Shown piece after piece: positions 8,185-16,531 of a stretch of 64,000 bases of DNA. The notes below the pieces were generated by a model. That model saw nothing but the letters and a program-made list of their open reading frames with translations. It was not told the DNA's origin and made no database searches. Each line of letters opens with the position of its first letter. Positions within the stretch are counted from its first letter, which is position 1. The position numbers and the translations under genes were made by a program. Source of the DNA: Mesorhizobium sp. (lineage in GTDB: Bacteria; Pseudomonadota; Alphaproteobacteria; Rhizobiales; Rhizobiaceae); assembly GCF_016793485.1 (NCBI RefSeq), contig NZ_JAEULZ010000005.1:25907-89906 (forward strand). Reading direction: 5' to 3'.

Positions 8185-9177
8185 CTACTCTGTTTTGGCC
8201 CCCTGCTCCGCTGTCGGAACGTCGTCGCCATTGACCTTGCGCACCAGCGACGCTGTTGCCAGCAAGGCCGCCATGTCCGCCACCATCGGCTGGACATGGG
8301 TCCTGTAGTCGAGCGGCTGCGAGATGCCGGGAAGCTCGAAGAAATCCTTGGTCTGCGGAATGAGCAGGAAGCCGTCGCCATGGGCGAGCGCCACGCGCGA
8401 CGGGCTCTCCGGCCAGGTCTCGACCAGCCATTCCAGCGCCTGCGCCAGCCGACCGCTCACCAGCGGCTGGGCAGCCTCGACATTGTCGGTGCGAAACTCG
8501 TAGATCTCGTCCAGCTTCGCATTGCCGCTCTGCAATGGCTTCAGCTTTTCGCCGAAAATGCCGCGGAAGAACCCCGCGACCTTGCCGGCCTTGCGGGCAG
8601 CGACGAGCACACCCGGGAAGCCTACCGCCGGCTGGAAGGCGATGATGATGCCCTTGAACACGTCCACGCTCGATTTGCCCGACCCCTTGCGCAGAGTCGC
8701 CTCGTAAAGCTCGAATGGAAAGCCGTCATAACGGCCGCTCACGACATCGTCGAACGCCTGCCGGTCAAAATCGCCAACGGTTTCCTTTGGCAGGCGACCG
8801 AAGGAACGCGGCCTGATCCCGTGGCCGTACTGGATATCCTCGATGAACCCGAAGATGAGCGGAATGGCCCGGTCCCGCACCGACTGCTGCAGTTTCTTCA
8901 CCGGCTTCACTGCCTGCGCGTGCATGAACAGCAGGGCGAAGAAGCCGAAGATGTAGATAAAGAGATGCGGCGTCGAGAACCATAGCTCCTGCGGATGGGC
9001 CAGCCCGTTGGCCAGCCATGCAAGCCCGAAGATGACGAGAAGCGTCAGTCCGTCGAACAGCGGTACGCGCCACAGGAGAGACCTGTGCAGGCGGGTGCGC
9101 CCGGCCTCGTAGCGGTCCATGTCCGCCTTGATGCCGGCGATCACATCCTCGCCGGGCAGGAAATCGTCCGCCTTCAT
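8185..9177 (-). CDS. DUF3137 domain membrane protein
   Basis: The 330-residue product starts at the ATG at 9177, which follows GGAGGGGGCG; an upstream in-frame ATG would overlap uvrB's leader and has no ribosome site. Two transmembrane segments are at about residues 35-55 and 65-85. A long soluble part follows, with the family-like stretch SGRYDGFPFELYEATL. DUF3137 is common in alphaproteobacteria and has no known function. It is divergent from uvrB with about 160 bp between. The inverted repeat CCTGACA/TGTCAGG at 9233-9252 sits in this gap. Confidence 0.82.
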   Translation of the reverse strand: MKADDFLPGEDVIAGIKADMDRYEAGRTRLHRSLLWRVPLFDGLTLLVIFGLAWLANGLAHPQELWFSTPHLFIYIFGFFALLFMHAQAVKPVKKLQQSVRDRAIPLIFGFIEDIQYGHGIRPRSFGRLPKETVGDFDRQAFDDVVSGRYDGFPFELYEATLRKGSGKSSVDVFKGIIIAFQPAVGFPGVLVAARKAGKVAGFFRGIFGEKLKPLQSGNAKLDEIYEFRTDNVEAAQPLVSGRLAQALEWLVETWPESPSRVALAHGDGFLLIPQTKDFFELPGISQPLDYRTHVQPMVADMAALLATASLVRKVNGDDVPTAEQGAKTE

Positions 9178-9336
9178 CGCCCCCTCCGATTGACCCGGGC
9201 CTCTATAGCGGCTTTTCGGCTCGGTGTCCGCTCCTGACAACCTCCTGTCAGGAATGGCGGCCCAATGTTTCAGACGGGCCCTCCGGCAAGCCAAGTGGCA
9301 CTTTTCATTCCGCCTGACTCGCCCCATATTCGCGAC

Positions 9337-12300
9337 ATGGCCAAAACCCCTGACAAGAAGCAGCCGGCGACCGACGGCGCAGCGTCCTATCGCAAGCGCG
9401 GCAACCCGCTGACGGACTATCTCGACGCGGCCGTGCCGCTGGAGCGCAAGGGTTTTGCCGAGGCCCCGCAGGCCGAGTTTTCAGGACGTCCACTATCGGG
9501 TTCGATCGCGGACTGGGCCGACGAGATCGCAAGAGAGGCGGATACGCCGACCCCAACCTCCCCCCTTGCGGGGGAGGTGCCCGCAAAGCGGGCGGAGGGG
9601 GGTGGCTCCGCTGCACCGTCGGCGCAGGTTGCACCACCCCCACCCGGCCCTTCGGGCCACCCTCCCCGCAAGGGGGAGGGAAAGAAGCGCATCCCCGAGC
9701 GCTCGTCCGCGCCAACCCGTAGCGGGCGCGGCACGTCGATGGGCGGCGCGGCGACTCCGAAGGAACGCGCCGCCGCTGGCCTGAACCCGGTGCCTGGCCT
9801 CGACATCGCGCTGGAGGATGTCGAGAAGCTCTCCAACTCGGGCGTCACCGCGACCGTCCAGGCGCTCGCCGACCTCATCGAGAGCGGCAACCCGCTGCAC
9901 AAGAACGGCGAGTTGTGGGTACCGCACCGCCCTGCCCGTCCCGAAAAATCCGAAGGCGGCGTGCCGATCACCATGGTGTCGGACTTTGAACCGGCCGGCG
10001 ACCAGCCGCAGGCGATCAAGGACCTTGTCGCGGGCGTCGGCGAGGCGGAGCGTACGCAGGTGCTGCTCGGCGTCACCGGCTCGGGCAAGACCTTCACCAT
10101 GGCGAAGGTGATCGAGGAGACGCAACGCCCCGCTCTCATCCTCGCGCCGAACAAGACGCTGGCCGCCCAGCTCTACGCCGAGTTCAAGAAGTTCTTCCCG
10201 GACAACGCGGTCGAGTATTTCGTCTCCTACTACGACTACTACCAGCCGGAAGCCTACGTCCCGCGCACCGACACCTTCATCGAGAAGGAAAGCTCGATCA
10301 ACGAGCAGATCGACCGCATGCGCCACTCGGCGACGCGCTCGCTGCTGGAGCGTGACGACGTCATCATCGTCGCCTCGGTGTCGTGCATCTACGGTATCGG
10401 TTCGGTCGAGACCTACACGGCGATGACGTTCCAGATGTCGGTCGGCGACCGGCTAGACCAGCGGCAGTTGCTCGCCGACCTCGTCGCGCAGCAATACAAG
10501 CGGCAGGACATCAACTTCGTGCGCGGCTCGTTCCGCGTGCGCGGCGACACCATCGAGATCTTCCCCGCCCACCTCGAGGATTCGGCGTGGCGCATCTCGC
10601 TGTTCGGTGACGAGATCGAGAGCATTACCGAGTTCGACCCGCTGACCGGGCAGAAGACGGGCGACCTGAAGTCGGTGAAGATCTACGCCAACTCGCACTA
10701 CGTGACGCCGCGCCCGACGTTGAATCAAGCCATCAAGTCCATCAAGGAAGAACTGCAGCATCGGCTGCAAGAGCTTGAAAAGGCTGGACGTCTTCTGGAA
10801 GCGCAGCGGCTGGAGCAGCGCACGCGCTTCGACCTGGAGATGCTGGAGGCGACAGGTTCCTGCGCCGGCATCGAGAACTATTCGCGGTACCTGACAGGCC
10901 GCAGGCCCGGCGACCCGCCGCCGACGCTGTTCGAATACATCCCCGACAATGCCCTCGTCTTCGTCGACGAAAGCCATGTCACGATCCCGCAGATCGGCGG
11001 CATGTATCGCGGCGACTTTCGCCGCAAAGCGACGCTTGCCGAATACGGCTTCCGCCTGCCGTCCTGCATGGACAACCGGCCGCTGCGCTTCGAGGAATGG
11101 GACGCCATGCGTCCGCTCTCGGTCGCGGTGTCGGCGACGCCGGGCGGCTGGGAGATGGAAGAAGCCGGCGGCGTGTTCGCCGAGCAGGTCATCCGCCCGA
11201 CCGGCCTGATCGACCCGCCGGTAGAGGTGCGCCCGGCAAAGTCGCAGGTCGACGATGTCGTCGGCGAAATCCGCGACACGACGAAGAAGGGCTATCGCAC
11301 GCTGGTGACCGTCCTCACCAAGCGCATGGCCGAGGACCTGACCGAATATCTCCACGAGAACGGCGTGCGCGTGCGCTACATGCACTCCGACATCGACACG
11401 CTGGAGCGCATCGAGATCCTGCGCGACCTGCGCCTTGGCGCGTTCGACGTGCTGGTCGGCATCAACCTCCTGCGCGAAGGCCTCGACATTCCCGAATGCG
11501 GTTTCGTCGCCATCCTCGACGCCGACAAGGAAGGCTTTCTGCGCTCCGAGACGTCACTGATCCAGACGATCGGCCGCGCGGCGCGTAACGTCGATGGCAA
11601 GGTAATCCTGTATGCGGACAACATTACCGGCTCGATGGAGCGGGCGATGGCGGAGACCAACCGCCGCCGCGAGAAGCAGATGGCGTGGAACGAGGCGAAC
11701 GGCATCACGCCGGAGAGCGTGAAGAGCCGCATCGCCGATATTCTCGACTCCGTCTACGAGAAGGACCACGTTCGTCCCGACATCTCGGACTTCGCCGCCG
11801 ACGGCAACATGGTCGGCAACAATCTCAAGGCGCATCTGGAATTCCTCCAGAAGAAGATGCGCGATGCCGCGACCGACCTCAATTTCGAGGAAGCGGCTCG
11901 CATGCGCGACGAAATCAAGCGCCTGACCGAACTGGAACTCGCCGTCTCCGACGATCCACTGGCGCGCGAAGTCGAGGGGCAGAGCCCATCGAGTGGGCGC
12001 GAGAAGGGCAAGCACAACAAGGGCGTTGCCAGGCACCGCACGGCAGAGGAGCAGGAGCGTTTCCGCCAGATGGATGCGGCGCGCGCAGCGGAAGCGGCGG
12101 CAAAGGCCGCACGGCCGAACCTGTTCAAAAAGCCTGACCTCGACGAGATGGGCACTTCGGGCGATCACACGGTCCCGGCCGGGGCCGTGCCCCGCTCCCT
12201 GTTCAAGAAGCAGTCCGCCAGCGAGGCACACCAGTCCGACTATGGCGTCCGCGACGACGGCTCGTCGCTCTTCCGCAAGAACTCGCTGGACGAGATGACC

Positions 12301-12438
12301 GTGCGCCGCACGGAAAAGCCGGTCGAAGGCGTCAAGCCGGTCAAGCGCGCCAAGATCGGCGCCGGCTCCTATGAGGACCCCGCCGACGAGACGAACCGCA
12401 AGAAGCGCACCGGCAAGACCGGAAGGCCCGGGCACTAG
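9337..12438 (+). CDS. uvrB: Excinuclease ABC subunit B with long N- and C-terminal extensions
   Basis: UvrB is the damage-verifying helicase-like subunit of nucleotide excision repair. This copy has 1033 residues, against about 670 in E. coli. The Walker A motif GVTGSGKT falls at about 245-252 instead of about 39-46, so roughly 200 residues are added in front. The beta-hairpin region ([12 protein letters not shown]), DESHVT box and helicase motifs up to QTIGRAARN are intact, and the UVR (UvrC-binding) motif is near 835-870. A tail of about 160 residues follows, with repeated LF[KR]K and LDEM motifs. Residues about 73-115 are encoded by an inserted palindromic repeat. The start ATG at 9337 opens the MAKTPDKK sequence. 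Confidence 0.95.
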   Translation: MAKTPDKKQPATDGAASYRKRGNPLTDYLDAAVPLERKGFAEAPQAEFSGRPLSGSIADWADEIAREADTPTPTSPLAGEVPAKRAEGGGSAAPSAQVAPPPPGPSGHPPRKGEGKKRIPERSSAPTRSGRGTSMGGAATPKERAAAGLNPVPGLDIALEDVEKLSNSGVTATVQALADLIESGNPLHKNGELWVPHRPARPEKSEGGVPITMVSDFEPAGDQPQAIKDLVAGVGEAERTQVLLGVTGSGKTFTMAKVIEETQRPALILAPNKTLAAQLYAEFKKFFPDNAVEYFVSYYDYYQPEAYVPRTDTFIEKESSINEQIDRMRHSATRSLLERDDVIIVASVSCIYGIGSVETYTAMTFQMSVGDRLDQRQLLADLVAQQYKRQDINFVRGSFRVRGDTIEIFPAHLEDSAWRISLFGDEIESITEFDPLTGQKTGDLKSVKIYANSHYVTPRPTLNQAIKSIKEELQHRLQELEKAGRLLEAQRLEQRTRFDLEMLEATGSCAGIENYSRYLTGRRPGDPPPTLFEYIPDNALVFVDESHVTIPQIGGMYRGDFRRKATLAEYGFRLPSCMDNRPLRFEEWDAMRPLSVAVSATPGGWEMEEAGGVFAEQVIRPTGLIDPPVEVRPAKSQVDDVVGEIRDTTKKGYRTLVTVLTKRMAEDLTEYLHENGVRVRYMHSDIDTLERIEILRDLRLGAFDVLVGINLLREGLDIPECGFVAILDADKEGFLRSETSLIQTIGRAARNVDGKVILYADNITGSMERAMAETNRRREKQMAWNEANGITPESVKSRIADILDSVYEKDHVRPDISDFAADGNMVGNNLKAHLEFLQKKMRDAATDLNFEEAARMRDEIKRLTELELAVSDDPLAREVEGQSPSSGREKGKHNKGVARHRTAEEQERFRQMDAARAAEAAAKAARPNLFKKPDLDEMGTSGDHTVPAGAVPRSLFKKQSASEAHQSDYGVRDDGSSLFRKNSLDEMTVRRTEKPVEGVKPVKRAKIGAGSYEDPADETNRKKRTGKTGRPGH
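9555..9680. repeat. Palindromic repeat element inserted in frame in uvrB
   Basis: About 126 bp of nested palindromes: CCTCCCCCC/GGGGGAGG at 9557-9577, GCCCGC-AAA-GCGGGC at 9579-9593, GGCCC-TTC-GGGCC at 9646-9658, and CCTCCCC/GGGGGAGG at 9661-9679. The two end hairpins resemble each other. The length is a multiple of three and the frame stays open, giving a Pro/Gly-rich peptide with [16 protein letters not shown] recall similar translated repeats from rhizobial genomes. A related element lies at the right end of this window. Confidence 0.8.
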
Positions 12439-12444
12439 CCTCCG

Positions 12445-13224
12445 ATGAAGCCTCCGGCACGACGCTCAGCCGGCGACGGGCGACGGTTCGCCGGGGTCAG
12501 CCTCAATCGTGCGCTTTCCAAGCTTGGCTATTGCTCGCGAACGCAGGCCGAAGCGCTGGTGGCCGCCGGCCGGGTGACGGTTGGCGGCAAGGTGGTTCGC
12601 GATGCGGCGTTCCGCGTCGATCCGGACCGCGACGCCATTGCCGTCGACGGCGAACGGGTTGTCGGGGAACGCAAGGTCTATCTGATGGTCAACAAGCCGC
12701 GCGGGCTCGTGACCACGCGCGACGATCCCGAGGGGCGCGGCACGGTCTATGATTGCCTCGACGGACTGGCCCTGCCCTTCGTCTCGCCGGTCGGACGGCT
12801 CGACAAGGCGAGCGAGGGCCTCCTCCTCATGACCAACGACACCCGCTGGGCCGATCGCCTGCTCGACCCCGTGTCGGGTGTCGACAAGCACTATCATGTG
12901 CAGATCGGCGCGGTACCGGACGAGGCTCTGCTGGCGCGGTTGCGCGCCGGCGCCACGGTCGGCGGCGAGACGTTGAACGCCAGTTCGATCGAGCTTTTGC
13001 GCGCTGGCCAGCGCAATGCGTGGCTGGCAATCGAACTCGACGAAGGTCGCAACCGCCACATCCGGCGCCTGCTCGAAGCGCATGGCGTGGAGGTGCTGCG
13101 GTTGATCCGCGTCGCCATCGGGCGGCTGCCGCTCGGCGACCTCGCCAAGGGCAAGGCGCGGCATCTCACAGCCGAAGACCTTGCGCTGCTGGACGACCAG
13201 GGCGATGCCGGCGGGCAGGTCTAG
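12445..13224 (+). CDS. RsuA/RluB/RluE-family pseudouridine synthase
   Basis: This 259-residue protein has an N-terminal S4 RNA-binding domain (VSLNRALSKLGYCSRTQAEALVAAGRV region, residues 19-45) and the synthase domain with catalytic Asp in PVGRLDKASEGLLL (about 114-127). Later family motifs include KHYHV and EGRNRHIRRL. It isomerises a specific uridine in rRNA; the exact site and the RsuA/RluB/RluE subgroup cannot be fixed here. It begins six bases after uvrB and may be cotranscribed with it. Confidence 0.87.
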   Translation: MKPPARRSAGDGRRFAGVSLNRALSKLGYCSRTQAEALVAAGRVTVGGKVVRDAAFRVDPDRDAIAVDGERVVGERKVYLMVNKPRGLVTTRDDPEGRGTVYDCLDGLALPFVSPVGRLDKASEGLLLMTNDTRWADRLLDPVSGVDKHYHVQIGAVPDEALLARLRAGATVGGETLNASSIELLRAGQRNAWLAIELDEGRNRHIRRLLEAHGVEVLRLIRVAIGRLPLGDLAKGKARHLTAEDLALLDDQGDAGGQV

Positions 13225-13328
13225 CTCCAAGTCTATGTGCAGCCTGAACGCGATCCACACAGCTCCGTGAACCTTTTTCGCCGCTGATGCGTTAGCGCCT
13301 CGTTGGGACGCATCTCGAGGAAACGCTT

Positions 13329-13739
13329 ATGAAAATTCTATCCATGGCGTCGGCGGCCTGCCTTGCCGTCAGTTTGGCCATCGTGACCCCGGCGGGCGCT
13401 GCTCCCGCCGCGAACCCTGGCGTGCAACCGGCACCAAGCCTTGTCGTGCCCGTTAGAGGATGCCATTCGGACGTCCGGCGCCACTATGTGCCGGAATTCG
13501 GCCGCACAGTTGCGCACCGCCATCGTCGCGATTGCCGGCCCGTGCGGGCCGACAGCGGCGGTCCAGGACCGGGGCCAAGGGATTGCCATCGCGACGCGCG
13601 CCGGCACTTTGTGCCCGGCATTGGGCGGGTGGTTCACCGCCATGTCGGACCGGATTGCCGCGTACGTGTCCTGCGCCGGTTCGACCAGGGCGGGCGCAAC
13701 TGCATCCAGATCGGCCCCATCCGCTACTGCGAGGGCTAG
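13329..13739 (+). CDS. Secreted protein with two Cys/His-motif repeats, unknown function
   Basis: A 136-residue protein with a clear signal peptide (about 1-24, AGA-AP). It has two copies of one motif: C45-H-x-D-V-R-x-H52 then H63-R-H65 and C69, and C86-H-x-D-A-R-x-H93 then H103-R-H105 and C110. A C-terminal Cys pair (125, 134) follows. The repeats are joined by a Gly/Pro linker. I do not recognise a named family. Paired Cys and clustered His in an exported protein suggest disulfides and possibly metal or haem binding, which is inference. A nearby gene at 14280 has one copy of the same motif. AGGAAA precedes the ATG. Confidence 0.75.
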   Translation: MKILSMASAACLAVSLAIVTPAGAAPAANPGVQPAPSLVVPVRGCHSDVRRHYVPEFGRTVAHRHRRDCRPVRADSGGPGPGPRDCHRDARRHFVPGIGRVVHRHVGPDCRVRVLRRFDQGGRNCIQIGPIRYCEG

Positions 13740-13820
13740 CCGACCAAATGATAAATATGGGTCGGTGTCGGTTCGGCATCGGCCCGTTCGTCCTAGGGAC
13801 ATAAACCAGGGAGAATGACC

Positions 13821-14174
13821 ATGACCTATGTCGATGGATTTCTGCTTGCCGTGCCCAAGGCCAGGCTTGAGGAGTACAAGGAGTTGGCGCGCAAGGGCCG
13901 CACCGTCTGGATGGAACATGGCGCGCTGAGCTATGTCGAGGCCGTCGCTGACGACGTGCCTTACGGCGAACTGACCTCGTTTCCGCGCGCCGTCATGGCC
14001 AAGGACGACGAGACCGTGATCTTTTCGTGGATCACGTACAAGTCTAGGCAAGAACGGGATCGGATCATGAAACTTGTCATGGACGACCCTCGCCTTGCCG
14101 GTGACATGGAAAAAATGCCCTTCGACGGCAAGCGCATGATCTTCGGCGGGTTCGAAACCGTGGTCGAAAGTTGA
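13821..14174 (+). CDS. DUF1428 family protein
   Basis: The 117-residue product opens with MTYVDGFLLAVPK and contains WMEHGALSYVEAVADDV and the C-terminal PFDGKRMIFGGFE, the typical full-length DUF1428 layout (YbaA-like, dimeric alpha/beta barrel related). The function is unknown. The start is taken as the second ATG (13821), seven bases from AGGGAG; the ATG at 13815 is too close to that site. It sits between the two Cys/His-motif genes. Confidence 0.84.
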   Translation: MTYVDGFLLAVPKARLEEYKELARKGRTVWMEHGALSYVEAVADDVPYGELTSFPRAVMAKDDETVIFSWITYKSRQERDRIMKLVMDDPRLAGDMEKMPFDGKRMIFGGFETVVES

Positions 14175-14279
14175 CCAGTTCGGGCGGCCGGCCTGTCGCG
14201 GAAATTAACCACCGCGACCTGTGGCACAGGAAAGCGAAACGAATGCGCACTATATGATCCCGGTCAGCCGGAGGTTGTG

Positions 14280-14564
14280 ATGCGCATTCGAGCGATGTTT
14301 CTTGCAGTGATGTTTGCGATTTCCGGCGTCGCGATCGCGAGCGCGCAGAACATGCCGCCGACCATGAAACTGCCATCTACCGGAAGTCCTGGGCAGCCGC
14401 TTGACCACGGTAAGAAATATCAGAAGAAGAAGCAGGACTATGGGTGGAACGGCGGAGTCGATTGCCACCGCGACGTGCGCACCCATCGCATCAACGGCGT
14501 GAAGATCCGGCACCGCCATGTCGGCGACAGCTGCCAGGTGCGCGAAGTCCGGCAAGTAAACTGA
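14280..14564 (+). CDS. Small secreted protein with one Cys/His motif, unknown function
   Basis: A 94-residue protein with a signal peptide (about 1-22, ASA-QN). A Lys-rich linker is followed by C62-H-x-D-V-R-x-H69, then H78-R-H80 and C85. This is the same motif and spacing as in the protein at 13329, and here it makes up almost the whole mature C-terminus. The ATG at 14280 is chosen over the GTG at 14277 because GGAGG ends five bases before it. A 9-bp hairpin follows the stop. The family is not recognised. Confidence 0.75.
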   Translation: MRIRAMFLAVMFAISGVAIASAQNMPPTMKLPSTGSPGQPLDHGKKYQKKKQDYGWNGGVDCHRDVRTHRINGVKIRHRHVGDSCQVREVRQVN

Positions 14565-14570
14565 GTTGCT

Positions 14571-14596
14571 GGCTCCCGGGCTGGTCGCCGGGAGCC
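14571..14596. terminator. Hairpin between convergent genes
   Basis: GGCTCCCGG (14571-14579) pairs perfectly with CCGGGAGCC (14588-14596). It separates the plus-strand Cys/His-motif gene from the minus-strand Kazal gene. No U run follows on either strand, so termination activity is uncertain. Confidence 0.45.
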
Positions 14597-14626
14597 GAGA
14601 ATGTCAGTTCAGCGCCAACACTTCGG

Positions 14627-15166
14627 TCAGCAGCGGCCAGGTCCAATGACGCGCCAGCCGGCGGCGTCTGCCTCGCAGGAATTGCCGAAGGTGCGCAGTT
14701 GGCCCCCCTGCCTGGCGCAGACAGGGCGATATTCGCGGGTGCAGACCTGCTGCTGGCCACCGCCGCCACCGCCACCCTGGCGGCATTCGCCGCGGTGGAG
14801 GACGCGGAAGCCCGAAGCATCCGCCGTGCATGCGTTGGAGAACGTACGTCGCGTGCTGCCTCGCTGTGCGCAGACGGGCTGGAATTCGAGCGTGCACGCC
14901 CGCGGCGGCTGGCTGCTGCCCCCACGGCATTCGCCGCGGTGAATTGGCCGGAATCCCGACCGGTCGGCCAGGCAGGCATTCGAGAACGTCCGCCGCTCGT
15001 TGCCGCGACCGGCGCAAACAGGCTGGAACTCGCGCGTGCAGAAACCCGGGCCTGGCCCCGGACCCGGGCGAACAGGCCCCGGTTCTTCCACGACCACGCA
15101 GGATGAAAGGAAGACAAGGGCCGCGAATGTCGCCGCGATCCCGCGCGCAAAGCCAGTCCAACGCAT
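14627..15166 (-). CDS. Lipoprotein with three Kazal-type protease inhibitor domains
   Basis: The 179-residue precursor has a lipoprotein signal ending LSSC (Cys23). A Pro/Gly spacer leads to three Kazal-like units at 43-80, 91-128 and 142-179. Each has exactly four Cys with spacing C-x7-C-x13-C-x14-C and a PVCA segment before a TFxNxCxAD core. Classical Kazal domains have six Cys; this two-disulfide form is known in bacteria. The likely role is inhibition of serine proteases at the cell envelope, perhaps of host or competitor origin, which is inference. The start at 15166 has GGAGGAGG upstream; an earlier in-frame ATG lacks a ribosome site. A poly-Gly/Gln linker precedes domain three. Confidence 0.85.
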   Translation of the reverse strand: MRWTGFARGIAATFAALVFLSSCVVVEEPGPVRPGPGPGPGFCTREFQPVCAGRGNERRTFSNACLADRSGFRPIHRGECRGGSSQPPRACTLEFQPVCAQRGSTRRTFSNACTADASGFRVLHRGECRQGGGGGGGQQQVCTREYRPVCARQGGQLRTFGNSCEADAAGWRVIGPGRC

Positions 15167-15323
15167 CGAAATCCTCCTCCTTGCCCCGTCGGACATCCTT
15201 CACGCGCCAGCATGTTTTTGCAACACACAAGGCGCGCATTATGCAGCCAGGACGCCTCACTAAAGGTGACGGAGTCCGAAATATCGGAATCTCGCCCTGC
15301 CGACGTGGTGCGACATCTTGTCA

Positions 15324-15448
15324 AAACGCCCGTTTTATGCCAGAAATCGGCTGTTCGGGCGTTTACTGACCCGGAGAGTGGAACGTTTGATCGGCCCTTT
15401 CCCCGAAGCTGTGAATATCTGACGGCCCCGCTTTGGCGGGGGGTTTTT
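15324..15448 (+). ncRNA. Candidate small RNA or attenuated leader upstream of the cold-shock gene
   Basis: A 9-bp perfect stem (AAACGCCCG 15324-15332 with CGGGCGTTT 15356-15364) is followed by an intrinsic terminator at 15426-15448. No plus-strand protein gene lies upstream for more than 800 bp, so the terminator must end a short RNA or attenuate the csp leader. The 5' end is not visible; I found no convincing promoter. The rest of the 386-bp gap (15167-15552) shows nothing else recognisable. Confidence 0.4.
15426..15448 (+). terminator. Intrinsic terminator ahead of the first cold-shock gene
   Basis: CCCCGC (15426-15431) pairs with GCGGGG (15436-15441), and five T residues follow at 15444-15448. 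It lies 105 bp before the csp start, in the same orientation. Confidence 0.75.
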
Positions 15449-15552
15449 GCATGCGCGAATGCATGAACCGCCAAGACGAAACCGGGACCTGCCCCGCCGG
15501 GCGAAGCGGCGGAACAGGGACCAGACCAAGCAACGGGTGAAGGAGTTCTCCC

Positions 15553-15765
15553 ATGTCCCAGACCGGCACCGTAAAGTTCTTCAACGCAACCAAGGGTTTT
15601 GGTTTCATCACCCCTGACGGCGGCGCCAAGGACGTTTTCGTCCATATCTCGGCTATCGAAAAGTCAGGGCTGCGCACGCTCATCGACGGCCAGAAGGTTA
15701 CTTTCGATATCGAGCCCGACCGCATGGGCAAGGGCCCGAAGGCGGTCAACCTGAAAGCCTCCTGA
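15553..15765 (+). CDS. CspA-family cold-shock protein
   Basis: A 70-residue single cold-shock domain with RNP1 (KGFGFI, about 14-19) and RNP2 (VFVHI, about 29-33). It binds single-stranded nucleic acid and acts as an RNA chaperone. The ATG follows AAGGAG at a normal distance. It has its own terminator, and a paralogue of the same length lies about 370 bp downstream. Both have long leaders. The two proteins differ mainly in the central acidic loop. Confidence 0.95.
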   Translation: MSQTGTVKFFNATKGFGFITPDGGAKDVFVHISAIEKSGLRTLIDGQKVTFDIEPDRMGKGPKAVNLKAS

Positions 15766-15799
15766 GCAAAGCTCCGGCGGCCATCCGACGGCATTTCAA

Positions 15800-15831
15800 G
15801 GGGTGCGGCATCGTTGCCGTGCCCCTTTTTT
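15800..15831 (+). terminator. Intrinsic terminator of the first cold-shock gene
   Basis: An 11-bp stem with two G-U pairs (15800-15810 with 15815-15825) around a TCGT loop is followed by six T residues at 15826-15831. Confidence 0.85.
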
Positions 15832-16138
15832 ACGTGGTCGCCATTTGGTCGGCGCTTCGTAATTGTGCCGACTTACGTAGTGTTTACGTGGCTTTGAGGG
15901 TAGTTTGGAACAGTTTCCTCTTGCCCGTGGCCCAAAAATAAACAACATTTTGGCTTCGGGCATTTTGCCGGCCCGGAAATGGCAGGGGACAGCGCCCGCA
16001 ACAAGGGGTACGGGCGCTCTCGCAACGAGGACGAAAAATCCCGGCGCGGATGATCTTGTCAGCTTCCTCCGGTGGAAGCCGAGCCAGCCGGGATGAACTC
16101 CCGCTGGTAAGCGTGAAGATGGGATAGAGGAGTTTCCC
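15832..16138 (+). promoter_or_regulatory. Long structured leader of the second cold-shock gene
   Basis: About 300 bp without a gene lead into the second csp. Visible structure: AGCGCCCG (15991-15998) pairs with CGGGCGCT (16011-16018). TCCCGGC (16039-16045) pairs with GCCGGGA (16087-16093), enclosing a GCTTCC/GGAAGC hairpin (16062-16079). CspA-type mRNAs often have such leaders that refold with temperature, so a thermosensor is plausible. The promoter was not identified. Confidence 0.45.
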
Positions 16139-16351
16139 ATGCCGCAGACCGGCACAGTCAAGTTCTTCAACCACGCAAAGGGTTTCGGCTTCATCACGCC
16201 GGAAAACGGGGAGAAGGACGTATTCGTCCATATTTCGGCTGTGCAGGCGTCGGGCCTGCCGGGCTTGGAAGACGGTCAGAAAGTCAGTTTCGACACCGAG
16301 CCGGACAAGCGCGGCAAGGGCCCCAAGGCGGTTAACCTGACCGTGATCTGA
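16139..16351 (+). CDS. CspA-family cold-shock protein (second copy)
   Basis: A 70-residue cold-shock domain with KGFGFI and VFVHI motifs, closely similar to the copy at 15553 (same length, near-identical N-terminus and GKGPKAVNL end). AGAGGAG at 16126-16132 precedes the ATG. The two genes are separate transcription units, since a terminator and a long leader separate them, so they can be regulated independently. Confidence 0.95.
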   Translation: MPQTGTVKFFNHAKGFGFITPENGEKDVFVHISAVQASGLPGLEDGQKVSFDTEPDKRGKGPKAVNLTVI

Positions 16352-16355
16352 CCGC

Positions 16356-16390
16356 GACGCCGTTTCGACGGCGTCGGACTGTTCTTTTTT
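16356..16390 (+). terminator. Intrinsic terminator of the second cold-shock gene
   Basis: GACGCCG (16356-16362) pairs with CGGCGTC (16369-16375) around TTTCGA, and a T-rich tract ends at 16390. Confidence 0.75.
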
Positions 16391-16531
16391 ACGATGCCAA
16401 GCCCCGCGGGATACGCGGCTCGCCTGATCGTGTCGTTGCCAGTCGTTCAGCCGGCATTCAGCTTGATCTTCCTATCCTTCGACCCTTGGCCGTCCTCTCC
16501 ATGCCCGGGAGCCGGCCCGAAGGAGACCAAG

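Noticed and set aside
9265-9336. uvrB start at the earlier ATG at 9265
   Set aside because: The first 24 codons look non-coding and lack a ribosome site; MAKTPDKK at 9337 is the natural N-terminus.
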